Positions 23,201 through 37,000 of a DNA stretch of 64,000 nucleotides are shown one piece after another; the stretch's first letter is position 1, and every line of letters begins with the position of its first letter. Below the pieces are notes generated by a model. That model ran no database searches. It saw only the letters and a list, made by a program, of their open reading frames with translations, and was not told where the DNA came from. The translations under genes were made by a program, and so were the position numbers. This DNA is from Symsagittifera roscoffensis (lineage: Eukaryota > Xenacoelomorpha > Acoela > Convolutidae), in contig NW_026970724.1 in the NCBI RefSeq assembly GCF_963678635.1, positions 1-64,000 on the forward strand, in the 5' to 3' direction.

Positions 23201-23880
23201 AATTTATGATACCAAGAAGATGAAATGTTAAAGACAAGTGGTCTTGATTTGTATGGTCGCTCTTAACCAGACTAAAAAAGTCGCTCATAGAGATTTTTTA
23301 AAGTTCCATCCTCTCTCTGAACATTTGCAGCAATCCATTTCTATTCCATTCAGTTCGTACAATTTATTGTCCTGTATGTTTTCTGCTAATCCATATATCG
23401 ATAGTTTTTTTTTCCGATAAGACTAGAGTCTGTTTTTAGCTTGGGTCTAAGGTGGGAGCATTTTCAATTCTTTTAGATAAACTGGTCTCAATTGATGAAA
23501 AATCGTTACTCGGTCTAATGGACTGCTTCAAAGAAGCAAGGTTTTCAATTTCTGAAATTTCTTTCTGAATAGTCAATATTTGGTCGTTATTCTGTTGAAA
23601 GAAATTTTACATCGGCTAAATTGTTTTAGATTCTTGAATTTGCGTTTTAGATTTTGTTCATGATTTTCAATTTATCATGCTTTATTTTTAGGTCTAAACA
23701 CTCCTCGCATTTCCAGAATAAACCTTTCACTTTGCCCTATTTTTGGAGAACTTCCTTATGCAAGTTGCTACAGTCATCGTGGAACCACGTTTCGCAAATA
23801 ACACACCATTGACAATTAAATTAGCATTCTTATCGGAAAATTTTACATGGATATTCGGGATCTTCAAGTAATCAAATACT
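20270..23880 (-). mobile_element. Decayed LINE, copy 2
   Basis: The same element as 12690-16290, carried by the tandem duplication rather than by a separate insertion. The endonuclease segment is at about 22930-22480, RT segments at about 21470-20880, and the PHD-like segment at about 23840-23690. The two copies differ by point changes and small indels that shift frames, as expected for neutral decay. Confidence 0.8.
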
Positions 23881-25012
23881 TATATTCTGTTCATTAGACG
23901 TTTTTCGTTACTTTTTTAGACATTTTCATGGAAAAAATTTTGGATTGATCTCACAAAACTCAATTATCTGCTCCAAGCCTAAATTGAATCTGGATGCCTT
24001 CATTCCAGCCCAAGAGTCCACCAATAGATATCTGTTGGAGTATTCTTTCTAAATGTTTCCTCCAAACCAAATCCAAAGTCCACTAGTTCTTTTCAGGTCT
24101 TCCACGCGCACTGTTTCATTGGTGGTCTGATATAGTAATGGTACGCAAAAAAGAAGCAACTTTAATTAAAATAAAAAAATTTTTAGATTCATTGCAAACT
24201 TTTGCAGCAATAAGTGTCTCAAAGCTGGTGAAAAAGCCTTTTTTCAAAAAGTTAGCATTGCAGTGGTCTACTGAGAAAAATTGGTTAAAAAATAGGATAT
24301 TCGATTTATTCAAATACTGTCAAAATTGCAAAAATGTGTCAGTTTAATGAATTTGCTCAAAAGTCTTCAAATATCTTGCTGAATACGCAAAAAAGTTAAA
24401 ACAAGCACATTAGGAGCCTGAAAGTTCATTTTTAGCAATTAAAGCTGTTGAAAAGTTGTTTTTGGTACCACGGCGAAAAATTTTCTTTTTACTCTTTTTT
24501 AGTATTTGTTCGTTTGTAAAAAAATATATTTTCTTGTCGTTTTAAATGATTTAAGTATTTAAAAAAGATTTAAAACAAGCAAAGACTATTACTAGTGTCG
24601 GTTTATAGTTTCTTACGCCGGTATATTTTTATATTGTTTGTAGATTTTCTCAAGTTTTCACTATATATGGGTCGTTTTAAAACTTTTAGTTTCGGCTCAT
24701 AAGTTTTAGGTAGAAGACCGCTTAAATGTGAGCTCACGATGACCCAACATGATGACTTTGAAGAGTCAAAAACATTAAAATAAACGTTTAAGCATCCAAG
24801 GAGAACACGTTTATTTTATTCTGATTTTGGGGACGTTTTTCTCGAAACTTTTTAAATATACAGCTATTTTAATCTTGATTTCAATCCGTTTTTTAGTATT
24901 CATTCAATCAGTATATCAGTATTTTAATCAGTCTTTCATTGCCGTTCACTAAGGGCAGTTCTTATATGCGACTTGTAATTCGTGAAAAATTCTGCCACTA
25001 TCAAAATCAGTT
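23881..25012. other. Non-coding DNA 3' of SDR exon 3b
   Basis: The equivalent of 16291-17422. It would contain the SDR 3' UTR (minus strand), but I see no clear AATAAA in the first few hundred bases. Confidence 0.4.
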
Positions 25013-28000
25013 TTATAGTGGATTATAGCAATTGAGTCCCCCGTCTACCATTGTAATGTTACCAGTGACGAACGAGGCCTCCTTGCTTGCAATGAACGCG
25101 ATTATGTTGGCAACTTCCTCTGGTGCTCCGCCTCTTCCGACTGCATGGCTGTTCTTGCACCTCTCAACTAGTTCATCAACTGCAGAACGAGGCATCCCAC
25201 ACCTTTCATGGATACCTAGTATTAGGAAAATCATTTCATTAGGACATTTCGTTACGCCTGCTTGGAAGTGTTTCTTAGACTATTCATCTCAGCATAGAAA
25301 AAGAACATTCAAAAATTGATGAATTGGTTTTTTAGTGCACTAATAGATGTTGCTCATCCTGTTTTGCGCTAGTGTTCTGCACGAATGATACAGAACTGCT
25401 CATGTTAGAGCAAAAACGTTAATGAAATGACTATCCAGTAAAGTCTAAGCGATAATGCATCTTCTTATAGTATCTAAAAATGGTATTTATTTTATGAAAA
25501 CACCCTCCCACGTTCTATTAAAAGTAGTCTGAAATGATGTTTTGGTTCCAATTTTCTACAGCCTGAAAATCGACCCTGGAATTTTTCGAAAACCCCGGAC
25601 TGCTATCTTTACTCCAACCTAACTGCGCTGAGAGCTAGTCGTTCAAACTTTGATAGTTTTATTATTGATTTTTTTCCGGATTTGTTATTTCACACTGGTT
25701 GCCTTATCAAATTGACTTGAGGCAAGTTATTTCAGTCCTTTTACTTCCTTATACAACTCCAAAGGTTTACAAAACATACCATTCAAGGGGCAATCGCAAC
25801 ATTTAAGGCTTTTGCACTGTTATACGAGCAGTCTTATTGTTCCGACTTTCGATACGAAAGTAACGGAATATTTGTGCTCGGGGTGGGTTTTTTTCTTCAG
25901 ACATTTTTCGACTTTAAACTAGCCATTTTTGACGGAATTTTTTTAAATCATTCAAAAGGTTTTGTCGTACTGAGCTTAAATTTGAAACGATATTTCACCT
26001 GTGATCTTTTTTTGTAAAGTTATGAGGGTTTAAAGATTGCCATTTTGGGCATTTTGACCAATTTGGGACAATTAACGCGCGATATAATTCGCGCTATCAA
26101 CGCATAAGCCGAGATTTAATCCGTCTTATAAATCTTTCCAAATTGGTTGAAGGAAGCTTATTTGCCATAATTGATTTGTTACAAGGAACGAAATCTCTTT
26201 TTTTGTACTTTAAATGGCGTGTGGGGGATGACTTTCATAAAAAATTTCAAATTTTAGAAAAAAAATTTTCAATTTAATTTATTTCATTTAATTTTTTTAA
26301 TGTTATTACTGCTGCTCCATAAACCTTAAAAGGCAGTCGGAACATTCAGGGTTCGCCCTGATACGAGCAGTCTTGTTAATGTCCTTGAACGAATTATTTT
26401 TCGATAATTAGCAAGGGACATAGAGTTTGCAATTTTTCGATTTCAAAGACGAAATTATCTAGATTTTTTCTCTCGTTTTTGCCGTTTTCTCTGCAACTAA
26501 GATAAATGATTGAAGTTTTGATGAATGATCGATGAATCATTTTGGAATGATCTGGTCGAATTTGATGAATTTCTTCTAATCTCATAATATAGCCAATACA
26601 TCATTGCTATTTCATAGGTGTTCTTTTTTTTGGAAACATTTTGGCAAACAAAACAACAAAATTGAGAATAGAAATTCAATTTGGTTCTTTTTAACAAAAC
26701 AACAATTAGAAAATAAAACATAAGCGTCAATGAACGGTTGAATAATTGTTTACAATTTGCGTTGATGATCAATATAAGCCAACCAATGAAATGTTACAAC
26801 ACTGGAAGTTTGACGGCCCCCAACAATGTACAAAATTCGCATTGGGAGTCATGTTGTCTCTTATTCTTGTCCAGCGTTCAAAACCTTATAATCAGGGGCG
26901 GATCTAGGATTTTCTCGAGGGGGGAGGCGGATTTTCAAAAAAATCGAAAATTTTGACGACCTTTTTTTTAGGTCGACCAAATTCATTTTTCGAGCTCTCC
27001 CAAAGCACTGTTTTGCCCCTATTTTGGCTAAATTTTCTGCGCCGCAGGCTAAATTTTGAAAAAAAACAGTCAAAAAAGCCGTTTTTGGGCCCTTTTTGAA
27101 AAATTTTGACAAAAAAATTGCGTTTTTTTTGCGCGCGCTCCCCCTCAAAGTTAGTATATAATGGCGCCAAAGGCGCCTTTAGAAAAATTTTATGGTCGAT
27201 CGGCAAAAAATGGATTTCTTAAAAAGCATCAAAGGGGGGACCCTTTGGGTCGGCGGGGGTCGAATCTCAGAGGAAAGGAGGCGTCCGCCCCCCCCCCCCC
27301 CGCCCCCCCTTAATCCGCCCCTGCTTATAATGCCTGAGTCCTCAAAACAAATACGACAGTTCGTTGAGGCTGCATCAGGAAACACTTTCAATTTTTTCAC
27401 TCGTTTTTCTAACAGGATAGTGGGTAAAATCAAACTCATCGTCTTCGTAACAAGCCATTTTGAACCCTTAACACGAAAATCGAATTCTATTTGCTATTTG
27501 CAATTTTTCTATAATAGGAAAACATGTGAATCCTAGTTATAATGTAATGATTTTTTATGAATTCGAAACAACTTTACATCTGATTTTATCTAGCATGGGT
27601 CAAAGTCTTAATCTTCTGTTTTCGCTGAGAAAATTTAAAAAAATAGAAGAAACAATCCGTTCTGACAGATTACAAATTTGCTAAGTCCATGTCCCATATT
27701 GTTGCTTGCCTCAAATCCAATCGAAATTATTTCTGAGCCGCATTTATTAGCGCTCCAGCGTTAAAGAGACCAAAACAAAAGGCTCGTCATTTTACTAAAT
27801 TAGCCAAACTGCCAATATTTAAACCATCATAGTTTTACCAAAAAATATTATTTTTTTTTTAAAATTGCAACAATATGGGACATGTACTTAGCAAATTTGT
27901 AATCTGTCAGAACGGATTGTTTCTTCTATTTTTTTAAATTTTCTCAGCGAAAACAGAAGACGTCAATTTTTCGTCAAAAATGTCTTTCATAGAGTCAAAT

Positions 28001-31000
28001 GTATAGAGTTTGTGCGCGCTGTCGCTTTCTCACGAGCCTTTCCAGATTTTCCTACGGGTCCTCGTTTGGTCCTATTTTACACGAGCAATAAGGATCAATT
28101 CACCCTTAAATTTTTTAACTGCGCTTTGGCGCTCAAACACACTCAGCAACCGTTTTTCAAGCCAATAATCCTAATTTCTTAGATATTTTTTCTTCATTGT
28201 TTCCATGAATTAGAAGTAATTTTTTTTCTTGATACTCTCATAATGCTGCCAAAAGCAATGTCATGACAAAATTTTTGTGATGATAGGTCAAAAATTAAGA
28301 GCTTGTTGCCTTCTGAATGTTTGTATAAAGATTGAATTAAAGGGATAAACCTGAATTTTGGTCATCCAAAGACATTAACTGTATCCACAACTCCTGGATT
28401 TACAGAATTAACTCTTAAACCCTCAATTTAACCCTTCTTTTTAAGTTTCAACCCCCTCCCCACACTGCATATAAACTATAAAGTGGTAAATTTTGCTCCT
28501 AGTAACAAATGACAAATATGCTTTCCTTCAACCACATTGTAACGATTTCTAAGATAGATTAAATAGCGGGAGAAATTCGCGCGTTAGTCCTAATTTGGCC
28601 AAATTTAAGCTCACGACTTTGATTGATATATTAAAATGCCGTCAAAAATAGGTAGTTAATAAGTTGATATTTGCCTGCCGAAAAAAAATCATACCGAGCA
28701 CAAATATTCCGTTCTTTTCATTACGAAAGTCGGAACAAAAAAACTTGATCAATTTTTCTAGATTCACCATATGCAAAATTTGATTATCTCCTTATACCTT
28801 ACTTGCAGTTAAATGTAGCTTATCTAGGAGCTAGGGGTTGACCATTCCTGATATCACGACGACTCGCCTCAACAAAGAAACAACTCGTCAAACTTAAGGA
28901 GAGCAACGACTCAGTAGTATAACAAAAGTATCAGCTAAAACGAAATCGTTGAATTGCGTCAAAGGGAATAATTCAACGCATCCAGATATTTTTAGGTAAC
29001 GAATGGTATAAAACGACCACTCTTTGGTATAAAACGACCACAGCTTGCAAAAAAAGAGTTTCTGAGAAATTTGAACGTTTAACTCACAAATAAAGTCTAG
29101 AAAATGTTCCAAGAAAAAAAAACATTTTGTTGTGGTATCAAAATAACGTATTACTGCTTGAGTTTTTTAAAAACGTGGATAACTTTTTTTTATATTTAGG
29201 GTAGCTTCCATAACGAAAACTGATTTCGAAAAACGATGTGATGACACATTATGAATTAAATTAGTCGGCGGTGCAGCTTTGCAGTTTTTTGAATTCCAGC
29301 CATTAAATCAAGTATGATGAAAACAAACCGAACTTTTTTGAGTTGACTACCTGTATCCACAAATCCTGGATTGACAGAGTTAACTCTTATTCCATTTTTG
29401 CCTTCCTCAGTTGCCAGGCATTTTGTGAACATGTCCAGAGCAGCCTTGCTCATACAGTAGAACGAGAGGTTATTATAGTTCTGAACACTTCCTGTAGATG
29501 AGATATTTATAACGTTTCCTTTTGATTCTCGCAAGTAGGGAAGACACAACTTTGTCAGCATGACCACAGCCTTTACGTTGAGGTCAAAAGTTTTCTGGAA
29601 GGCTTCAATTGTCTCTTCAAAAATCGACGCTATTCCGTAAGACCAGCCGGCGTTATTGATTAGAGTGTCAATTTTTCCAAATGTTTTGATAGTATCTTCG
29701 ACAATTTTCTCGATAGTTTGAGTATGGGTTAAATCACCTGAAAAAAAATCAATGATAAACTTATCAAGCTATACAATTAGTAAAAAGCCGAATTTATCGT
29801 TACAAAGCGTCACAAGTTTGAGAATTTTGTAATATTTAAAGTAAAGACGAATAATTTTAATCCGCGTTGCTGATAAATTCCGATATGATGTTACTGTACT
29901 GTCCCAGGATTTTTACCCAAAGTTTATTTGTGACAACTTATGCTTTGGAGAACTGCTACATGTTTGTCTTGTTTAGGCACTGTAATAAAAATTGCCGCAC
30001 TGTTTTACTGCTGTAAAGTTTCATGGATACAGAATCAGTGTTTTATCGTCAAAAAATCACCATGTAAGCAGTTTAAACCCAGTCAGCGATTTTTTTTTTC
30101 AGATCAACATTCCGACCAATTTCTCGCTCTTTTTTATGGTCAAAATAATGAAAAACAATCTGTGAAAATATCAAAATCAATTCTTTCCAAACACCGCCAT
30201 GGAATGAGCGGAGCTTTCAGGAATCTACAAAATTCGATTATTTCACAATTAAATTGAAGACCTGGAAAGTTTTCTCTTAAGCTAGGTTAAATGGTGATAA
30301 AACATTTTATAAAGTTATTGGTAAAAATTATCAGTGAAGTGTTCCAATTTTTCTAGCTAACTATTTTTTTCACAGTTAGTCACCGTTTTTTAATACCAAC
30401 GCTCCAAAAATCATGGATTGCGCAAAAAATTCAGAATAGTCCATTTTGTAACCTTTTTTTAAAAATATATTTCAAATTCGAACAATTCGTACTGAAATTT
30501 CATACATAGTTTTTGATTATACAAGTTTTTCATTTTCAGTCTTATAACATACAAACAAATCTAATATAATATATCAAAAATAGATTAAAATATAATTTTC
30601 GTCACATCAAAAAATTTATTTCAATCCTTTATAATTAATTATAATAGATTATAATCAATTATGATGGATTATATCCATTTTTTGAATTTTTTTCTGAAAA
30701 CTTCAAAGACAGTGCATTATATTCAAATTTTTTGATTTGACTCATCCTGAAAATGAATAAAAAAGTAATTTGGCAAAAAAATTGTTATTTCAGTTTTTTC
30801 TTTCAAATTTTTTTCGTGAAATGTTAATTTCTCGTTTTTTGCTGGTCATGATTTTCTTGTCCGAATGCAATTTACCTCCCCTTATTGTCCCTCGTCATCC
30901 CTTCAACGAAGAGTAACCTGTGTTTGGGGTGTTTTGGAGAGTTGGGGTTGACATTGGGGAGAGGATCCGGAAAAATAAGCTTGACGAAGGGACTAACGAG

Positions 31001-34000
31001 TAAGGAGAAAATGAGTAGTAGGGGGAATGAACGAGCGTTATAAATATGACAGAGCCGAGAATTCGAGTAGGTCGTGGGTATTGGAACCTGATCTAAACTA
31101 CACTTTGTTATTGGATATAAATTAGATATTTTATCACTATAAAATATTTAATATTAACCAATCATGATCCATCTAACTATCAACCCACTTATTTGTAAGT
31201 GCTGAAATTACTTGTAATTTCAGCACCAGAGAGATTTGAAATTAACTTAGAAATTAATTACCTCTCCAAGAGAACTTCACCAATCGCAATAAGCCAGTAT
31301 ACTCTAGATCTATTGAACCTAGCAGAGACTAGTTAAACACCCTGAGACTAGTAGATATAAGAGTAAGATTAGGATCGGTATTAGACTAAGAAGTTGCACG
31401 AATCTATCCGGCCGAAAATAAAATAGCGTGACGAGCAGACGATGTACCCTATCCGAAATTACTCTATGAGTTACAGACAAAGGATCTAACTCATCTGGTG
31501 CAACCATAAGTCTCGAATAAGACCTTAAAGAACAAAATAGCTTAGAATTAACATAATAGATTAGAAATTAGACAAACATTTTCAAAATGTTACATGCCAA
31601 TAATTTAATTGAAATATCTCTACGACTCAATAGATCAGAGTAGCTATTCCATACAATACGAAAATAACCGGTATTGGAAGAAGACCTCGGACAAGAGACG
31701 ATCTACGACTACATAGAAACTTACCATTAAGTTTCATGGTCGTACGGCAAAAGCCAACACAAACTTTTATTTTGAGAATTTTATTAGCAATGAATTTAGA
31801 TTTTCATTTGCAAACATGAAATCCCTGAAGGAAAACTTAAATGATTATTTCAGGCGCTAAACCAAATTTACTATTGTACAATAACGATTGATAAAAACAC
31901 CTCAAATCGTTTCCCTCAATTCTGCAGTTGATTCAAAAAGATATCTGAAAGGTATTTTTATTGAAAATAAAAATAAAAATTAGTAACATGATCATAAATT
32001 ATTAGTAAACATAAATCATCTCGTCATCTCCAGCTTCATCACCTAAACATAACAGCAATCATAAATCTACTAATACCACAAAAAACTAAACCTTTTTACC
32101 AATTAAACTTAGATTATTTCAAAAAGGCTTATCCTCAATTTTATCTTTATTTAAATAAGATTATCCAATCCTAAATTAGATCATCAAGGTTTTCCTTGGA
32201 TCTTAATTATAAATTAATTTAATCAAATTTACACATTTCAAATTTTATACTCTGATCATCAAGGCTTATCCTTTGATCAAAAAGAAAAAAATTTTGTTCT
32301 CCCCCACCCACTTATCAAGTGTCTAACAACCTCAAACGTCGATTCACTATCCAACCCTTTCAAAAGACCCAGGGCTAATAGACATTTTTCATTCAATCTA
32401 ACCATTCTAATTAGGCTAAACAGGCTTAATATTAGTAAGTTTAAAATAGTATCTAACGAACTGCTTGCGTTCTAATTATACCTGAACCTTGTGGATCGAT
32501 TTACTATTCTCCAACCCTTGAACACAATCATTACCCCTAAGTAAGATTAAATAAGTAACACCTTAACTTAGACTAGCCACGAGAAAGTAACAATCATTCT
32601 CCGGAATTGATATATACTTTTCTCTCCAACCCTGAATAAAAGACCCAAATAAGGACTAACAATCTAGGACATAAAAGTCGCTAATAACATTCTTGCATCC
32701 TTCATCCTAAACCTTATGTCACTGAAAAACCTAGGAAATAAACAAACAATCGTACTACACAATTGTGAAATAAACAATCAAAAATACGATCTTGTAATTA
32801 CCCCGCACACAAAAACAATTGGATAGATCCGAACAAAATGACAAACAATAAAAAGAAAAATTATAAGTAAACAAAGACAGATTACACGAAAAAAATTTTC
32901 CAAGCGAAGAAACAGAGTCTCCGAATCAGAAGACAGCAATTTAGACTCACTTTATAAACTAAAAGACTCAGTAAATAAAAACTATCCAACCAATGATCAA
33001 ATATGTTTTTCCGATTCAGAAGCCACATCACACTCATCAAAACAAGGGAAAAGACGAATAAAAAAGATATACAAACATAAACCAGTACATCTATACAATT
33101 GGAATCAACCAATCAGACATATTGAACATTACGTACTAGCAGTCATAAAACGAAAAAATGGGCCATACTCAAAGTGACGAAAGTCCCGACGAAAACTCTG
33201 TTTTCCCATTTATTATCACTACACTTACTGATGATAGAGGACAAACACAATTTTGCAAAAGTTTTCTCGCAATTTTATTTGAACGAGTAATCAGCCCATG
33301 TAAAGCAGAATTCCCAGAAATATAAATCAAAAGACAAACTGTAGAACACTATTTAAAAGAAATATGTCACATAACACAGCAATATGGAACTTAGACAATA
33401 GAAATCAGTACACCAATAACATTTCATGATAAATATGTTATCCAAACAGACGACATTGATATAGAATTTTCAAAAGTATTCACAGAATACATCAAAAGCA
33501 TACAATACCAAAATTCACAGAGAGCAAATTCAAAATTCACCAACGAAGTTTTTACGCTAATATATAGTTATCTATCTATATTAGATAGAACAGAAGCACA
33601 AGGTACGTCACTGGTTCAAACATCAAGACACACAAATTAAGAAATGAAAATGCCGCATTCTCAGCATTTTTAAATATAATCCGTGAAAAATTTTCTACCA
33701 ATGACATCTCACAAAACGCTAAACATGACTTGCAAAAAATTTTAGCATGGTTTATAATTGATTATTTCACACATAATATCGATTTAATTACACAAGCAAG
33801 AAAAACATTTAGACCTCAAAGTACCAATGACAAAACTGTTATTGCAGAACAATCAGATTGCGTTTGGGACCCTGAATGGTCTCACCCACTATTCATAAAC
33901 ATCCCAGTAGACATCTCAAGTCAAGCAATAAGTACAATATCTATTCACAAAGATTACCTAAAAATTTTTCCACTTACAATAGACGCAACACCTCTAAACT

Positions 34001-37000
34001 ATAATTCATTCTTACTCGATAGACAAATTACTAGTCTAAGTTCAACTGTTATACATCAGGAAAATTTAAATGGAACTAAGAATCTTACACATCAAGATAT
34101 TCAAACACCATCACATTTTATGAATGAAGAAATAGTTCAAACAACAGTAACAACTACACAACAAAGTATTTCACAAATACATCCAAATCTCACAACACCA
34201 AGAAATAAAAATCCAACACTACCACAAGTAACCTTACAATCAACGGTTAAACCCTCGGTTACTCCAAAATAATCACATATGGATTATCAAACATATAGAC
34301 CAATGACAAAACCGTCAAAAACACGAAAAACGTTCACGAGAAGTAATTTTGCAGAACACAATTATAATTACGTAAACCCATCAAAAACATATCAACCTCC
34401 TCGAAAAAATACGCAGAAGCATGCAGGTTCTCAAAATTGGAATCTTCCAAATACATCAACCAACTCAGTAATTTTCCAAGATTATCCACATCCTCCACAG
34501 GATCATAGCGAAAATTACCCACTTTTTCAACAAAATAGAAATGAGCAACAAACACACTATCATAGAAACTATTTGTCAACTGATGATGATGATTATTTTC
34601 AACCAGATTATTTTGCACCATATACACAAGAATATTGCATACAAAAACCTCGATAACCTCAAACGTTTCAAAATGCAAAGATTTACCCACAAAACCAAGC
34701 TGATATACAAAGTCGCCAACAATTACATATACAAAACCCAATTAATACACAATCTTATCAACCAGTACAACCAAAAATTTCATTAAGTATACACTCCTAT
34801 CAACCAACACAAATGCAAAATGAAATACCACTACCATTTTATTTACAGCAACATGAAATAACAAAAATCAACAGAAAAACTTTTCACAAATACCAAACGC
34901 GCAGAATCACTACAAATGACAATGAATCCATACCTAATGGGTGGATCGGCAATAACATCTATTAAACCATTGATGATAATAACAGGCACAGATCCTGAAT
35001 ATTCCGTCGAAGATTATTTAAGTGCAGTCACAGCAAATTTAATTTTAAATATAGGACCTGAACCAATTAACACACCGTCAAAATTGGATACATAGACGCA
35101 CAGCGTTAATCCAAACAACACTTGATGGCGCAGCTCAAAAATGGTTTTCAGTTCTACGTATAGATGTAAAATCAGATTGGAAAAGATTCACGCAAGAATT
35201 TTCAAAAATGTTTGATTCTGAAAGAAACAAACAACATCAAAGAGTTCTATGTACCGAAATTCGTAGGTTACCAAATGAAACAATTAAACAATTGGCAGTT
35301 AGGATCGCAACACTAGTTCGAAAAGCATATTCACTTAATACATATGATTACAAAAACACGAAAATGACAGAAATTTTAATGATGACCCTAACACCTCAAT
35401 TAAGAAAAATAGCTATAAAAAAGAGAGCATCTCATCCTTCTTCAATACGAGAACCAGATATAGATTTTAGAAAACTAGTTGATAAACTAGAACAGGCAGA
35501 AATCACAATGAAACTAGGAGAAACGGAAAACTTTAAACTACAATATGTTAATAGAATTGAAACAAATACTACACATATAAATATCATCCAGGAATCAGAT
35601 GTAGAACTATCTGAAAAAATTACCATTAGAATATATGAGAAAAATCCAAATTTCAAAGGTAAACCATCTTTCAAAAATGGTGTAATTATTGCTGAAGGTA
35701 CGGACACAGTATTGCCGAATGTTGACAAAAACAACAGTATCATCAGAATAAACCACAAAAGTATAGAGAACCGAATAAATCATTCTATCGGTACATGAAA
35801 AAAGATCAAAATCTACCAAACAAAAATGTACACAGAAATAATAGCTCTGGAAAACCACTCCCAGGCAATTCAAGTTACTCAGGAAACCAATCACCATTTA
35901 ACTCAAATTATAGAGGTAGATCTACAGAACAAAGAAATTCACAAAATTTCTCACAAAATAGATATAGTCGATCAAATAGTCAAAATAGTCAATATCGAAA
36001 TAACTATTCCCGATCGAAATCAAATGGAACAGAATTTGCATCTGCATCCAGTTCCCATTCAAACTCTGGGAATAGACACTATTCAAACAATAGATCACGA
36101 AATTCATCATATAATAGAAATAGGAACTATTGTAACAATAGAAATAGAAGCTATTCAAACAATCGAAACCTAAATCATCCGAACAATAGATCAAGAAATA
36201 ACTCATACAACAGATCAATATATCAAAGACCCAACGATAATTACCAAAACAGATTAAGAAACAAATCACAAAATCGAAATTCAAGCTACTATAACAGACA
36301 GAGAAATTATTCCCAAGCTCCTCATAAGAATAATAACCGTTACCCCGATTCTCATCACAGATATAGAAGCAATACACCAAAGCATCAAAGACAAATTAAT
36401 CAAGTACAAACGAATGAAGAAACAACTTCAGACCCCCCAGGTATCGATAACACAGAAAATACCGAATTACAATTAAATCACATTAATTGTAAATCAACAG
36501 ACAGTGAAAGTGATACAGATAACACCATCTCAGTAAATATGATAAAAGTCGAAAATGACTATGAAACCATCGTATATGAACAACCTTTCAGTTCACACAT
36601 CTATGAAAATCAATTGGAACTTCTCCATGATTATTACACTAGACCCATTAGTAAAAATGCACTAGTAAAACAAGAAGTAAATGAAATTAACACTGTAATC
36701 AAACCTGATGAAAAAGATGAAGTACAATGCTCAAGTACAAATCATATGTAACAAAACGTACAAAAAGAACAACCAAGAGAAAAAATTTGGACAGTCCCAT
36801 TTCTCTTAGAGAACCCAAGAAATAAAGAATTTCAACCACCAGATCTTGAAATAGATTTTTTAATCGACTCAGGAGCAGAATCAAATATCATTAATAATCC
36901 CACTTGGAATGAAATCAAAACATTACATCCAAACTTAACATCTATTAAAACAGCCAGTAATTTAGCAACAGCACAAGGATCAATATTAGTTAACTATGGA

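Larger units (their letters stand above)
19370..26990. repeat. 7.6-kb tandem duplication, copy 2
   Basis: Second copy of 11768-19369, starting in the last 65 bp or so of a reversed R1 (19370-19435) and ending within the complete MITE. Contents: LINE remnant, SDR exon 3b, R1 and MITE. The MITE must predate the duplication because both copies share its left target-site flank. Confidence 0.92.

Noticed and set aside
27192-27536. 114-codon plus-strand frame spanning the MITE right end
   Set aside because: It crosses the MITE boundary and a C-run; low-complexity artefact.
34334-36380. Several 60-150-codon minus-strand open frames opposite gag
   Set aside because: AT-rich biased composition opposite the Asn/Arg-rich gag gives open antisense frames; the capsid, nucleocapsid and protease evidence is on the plus strand.
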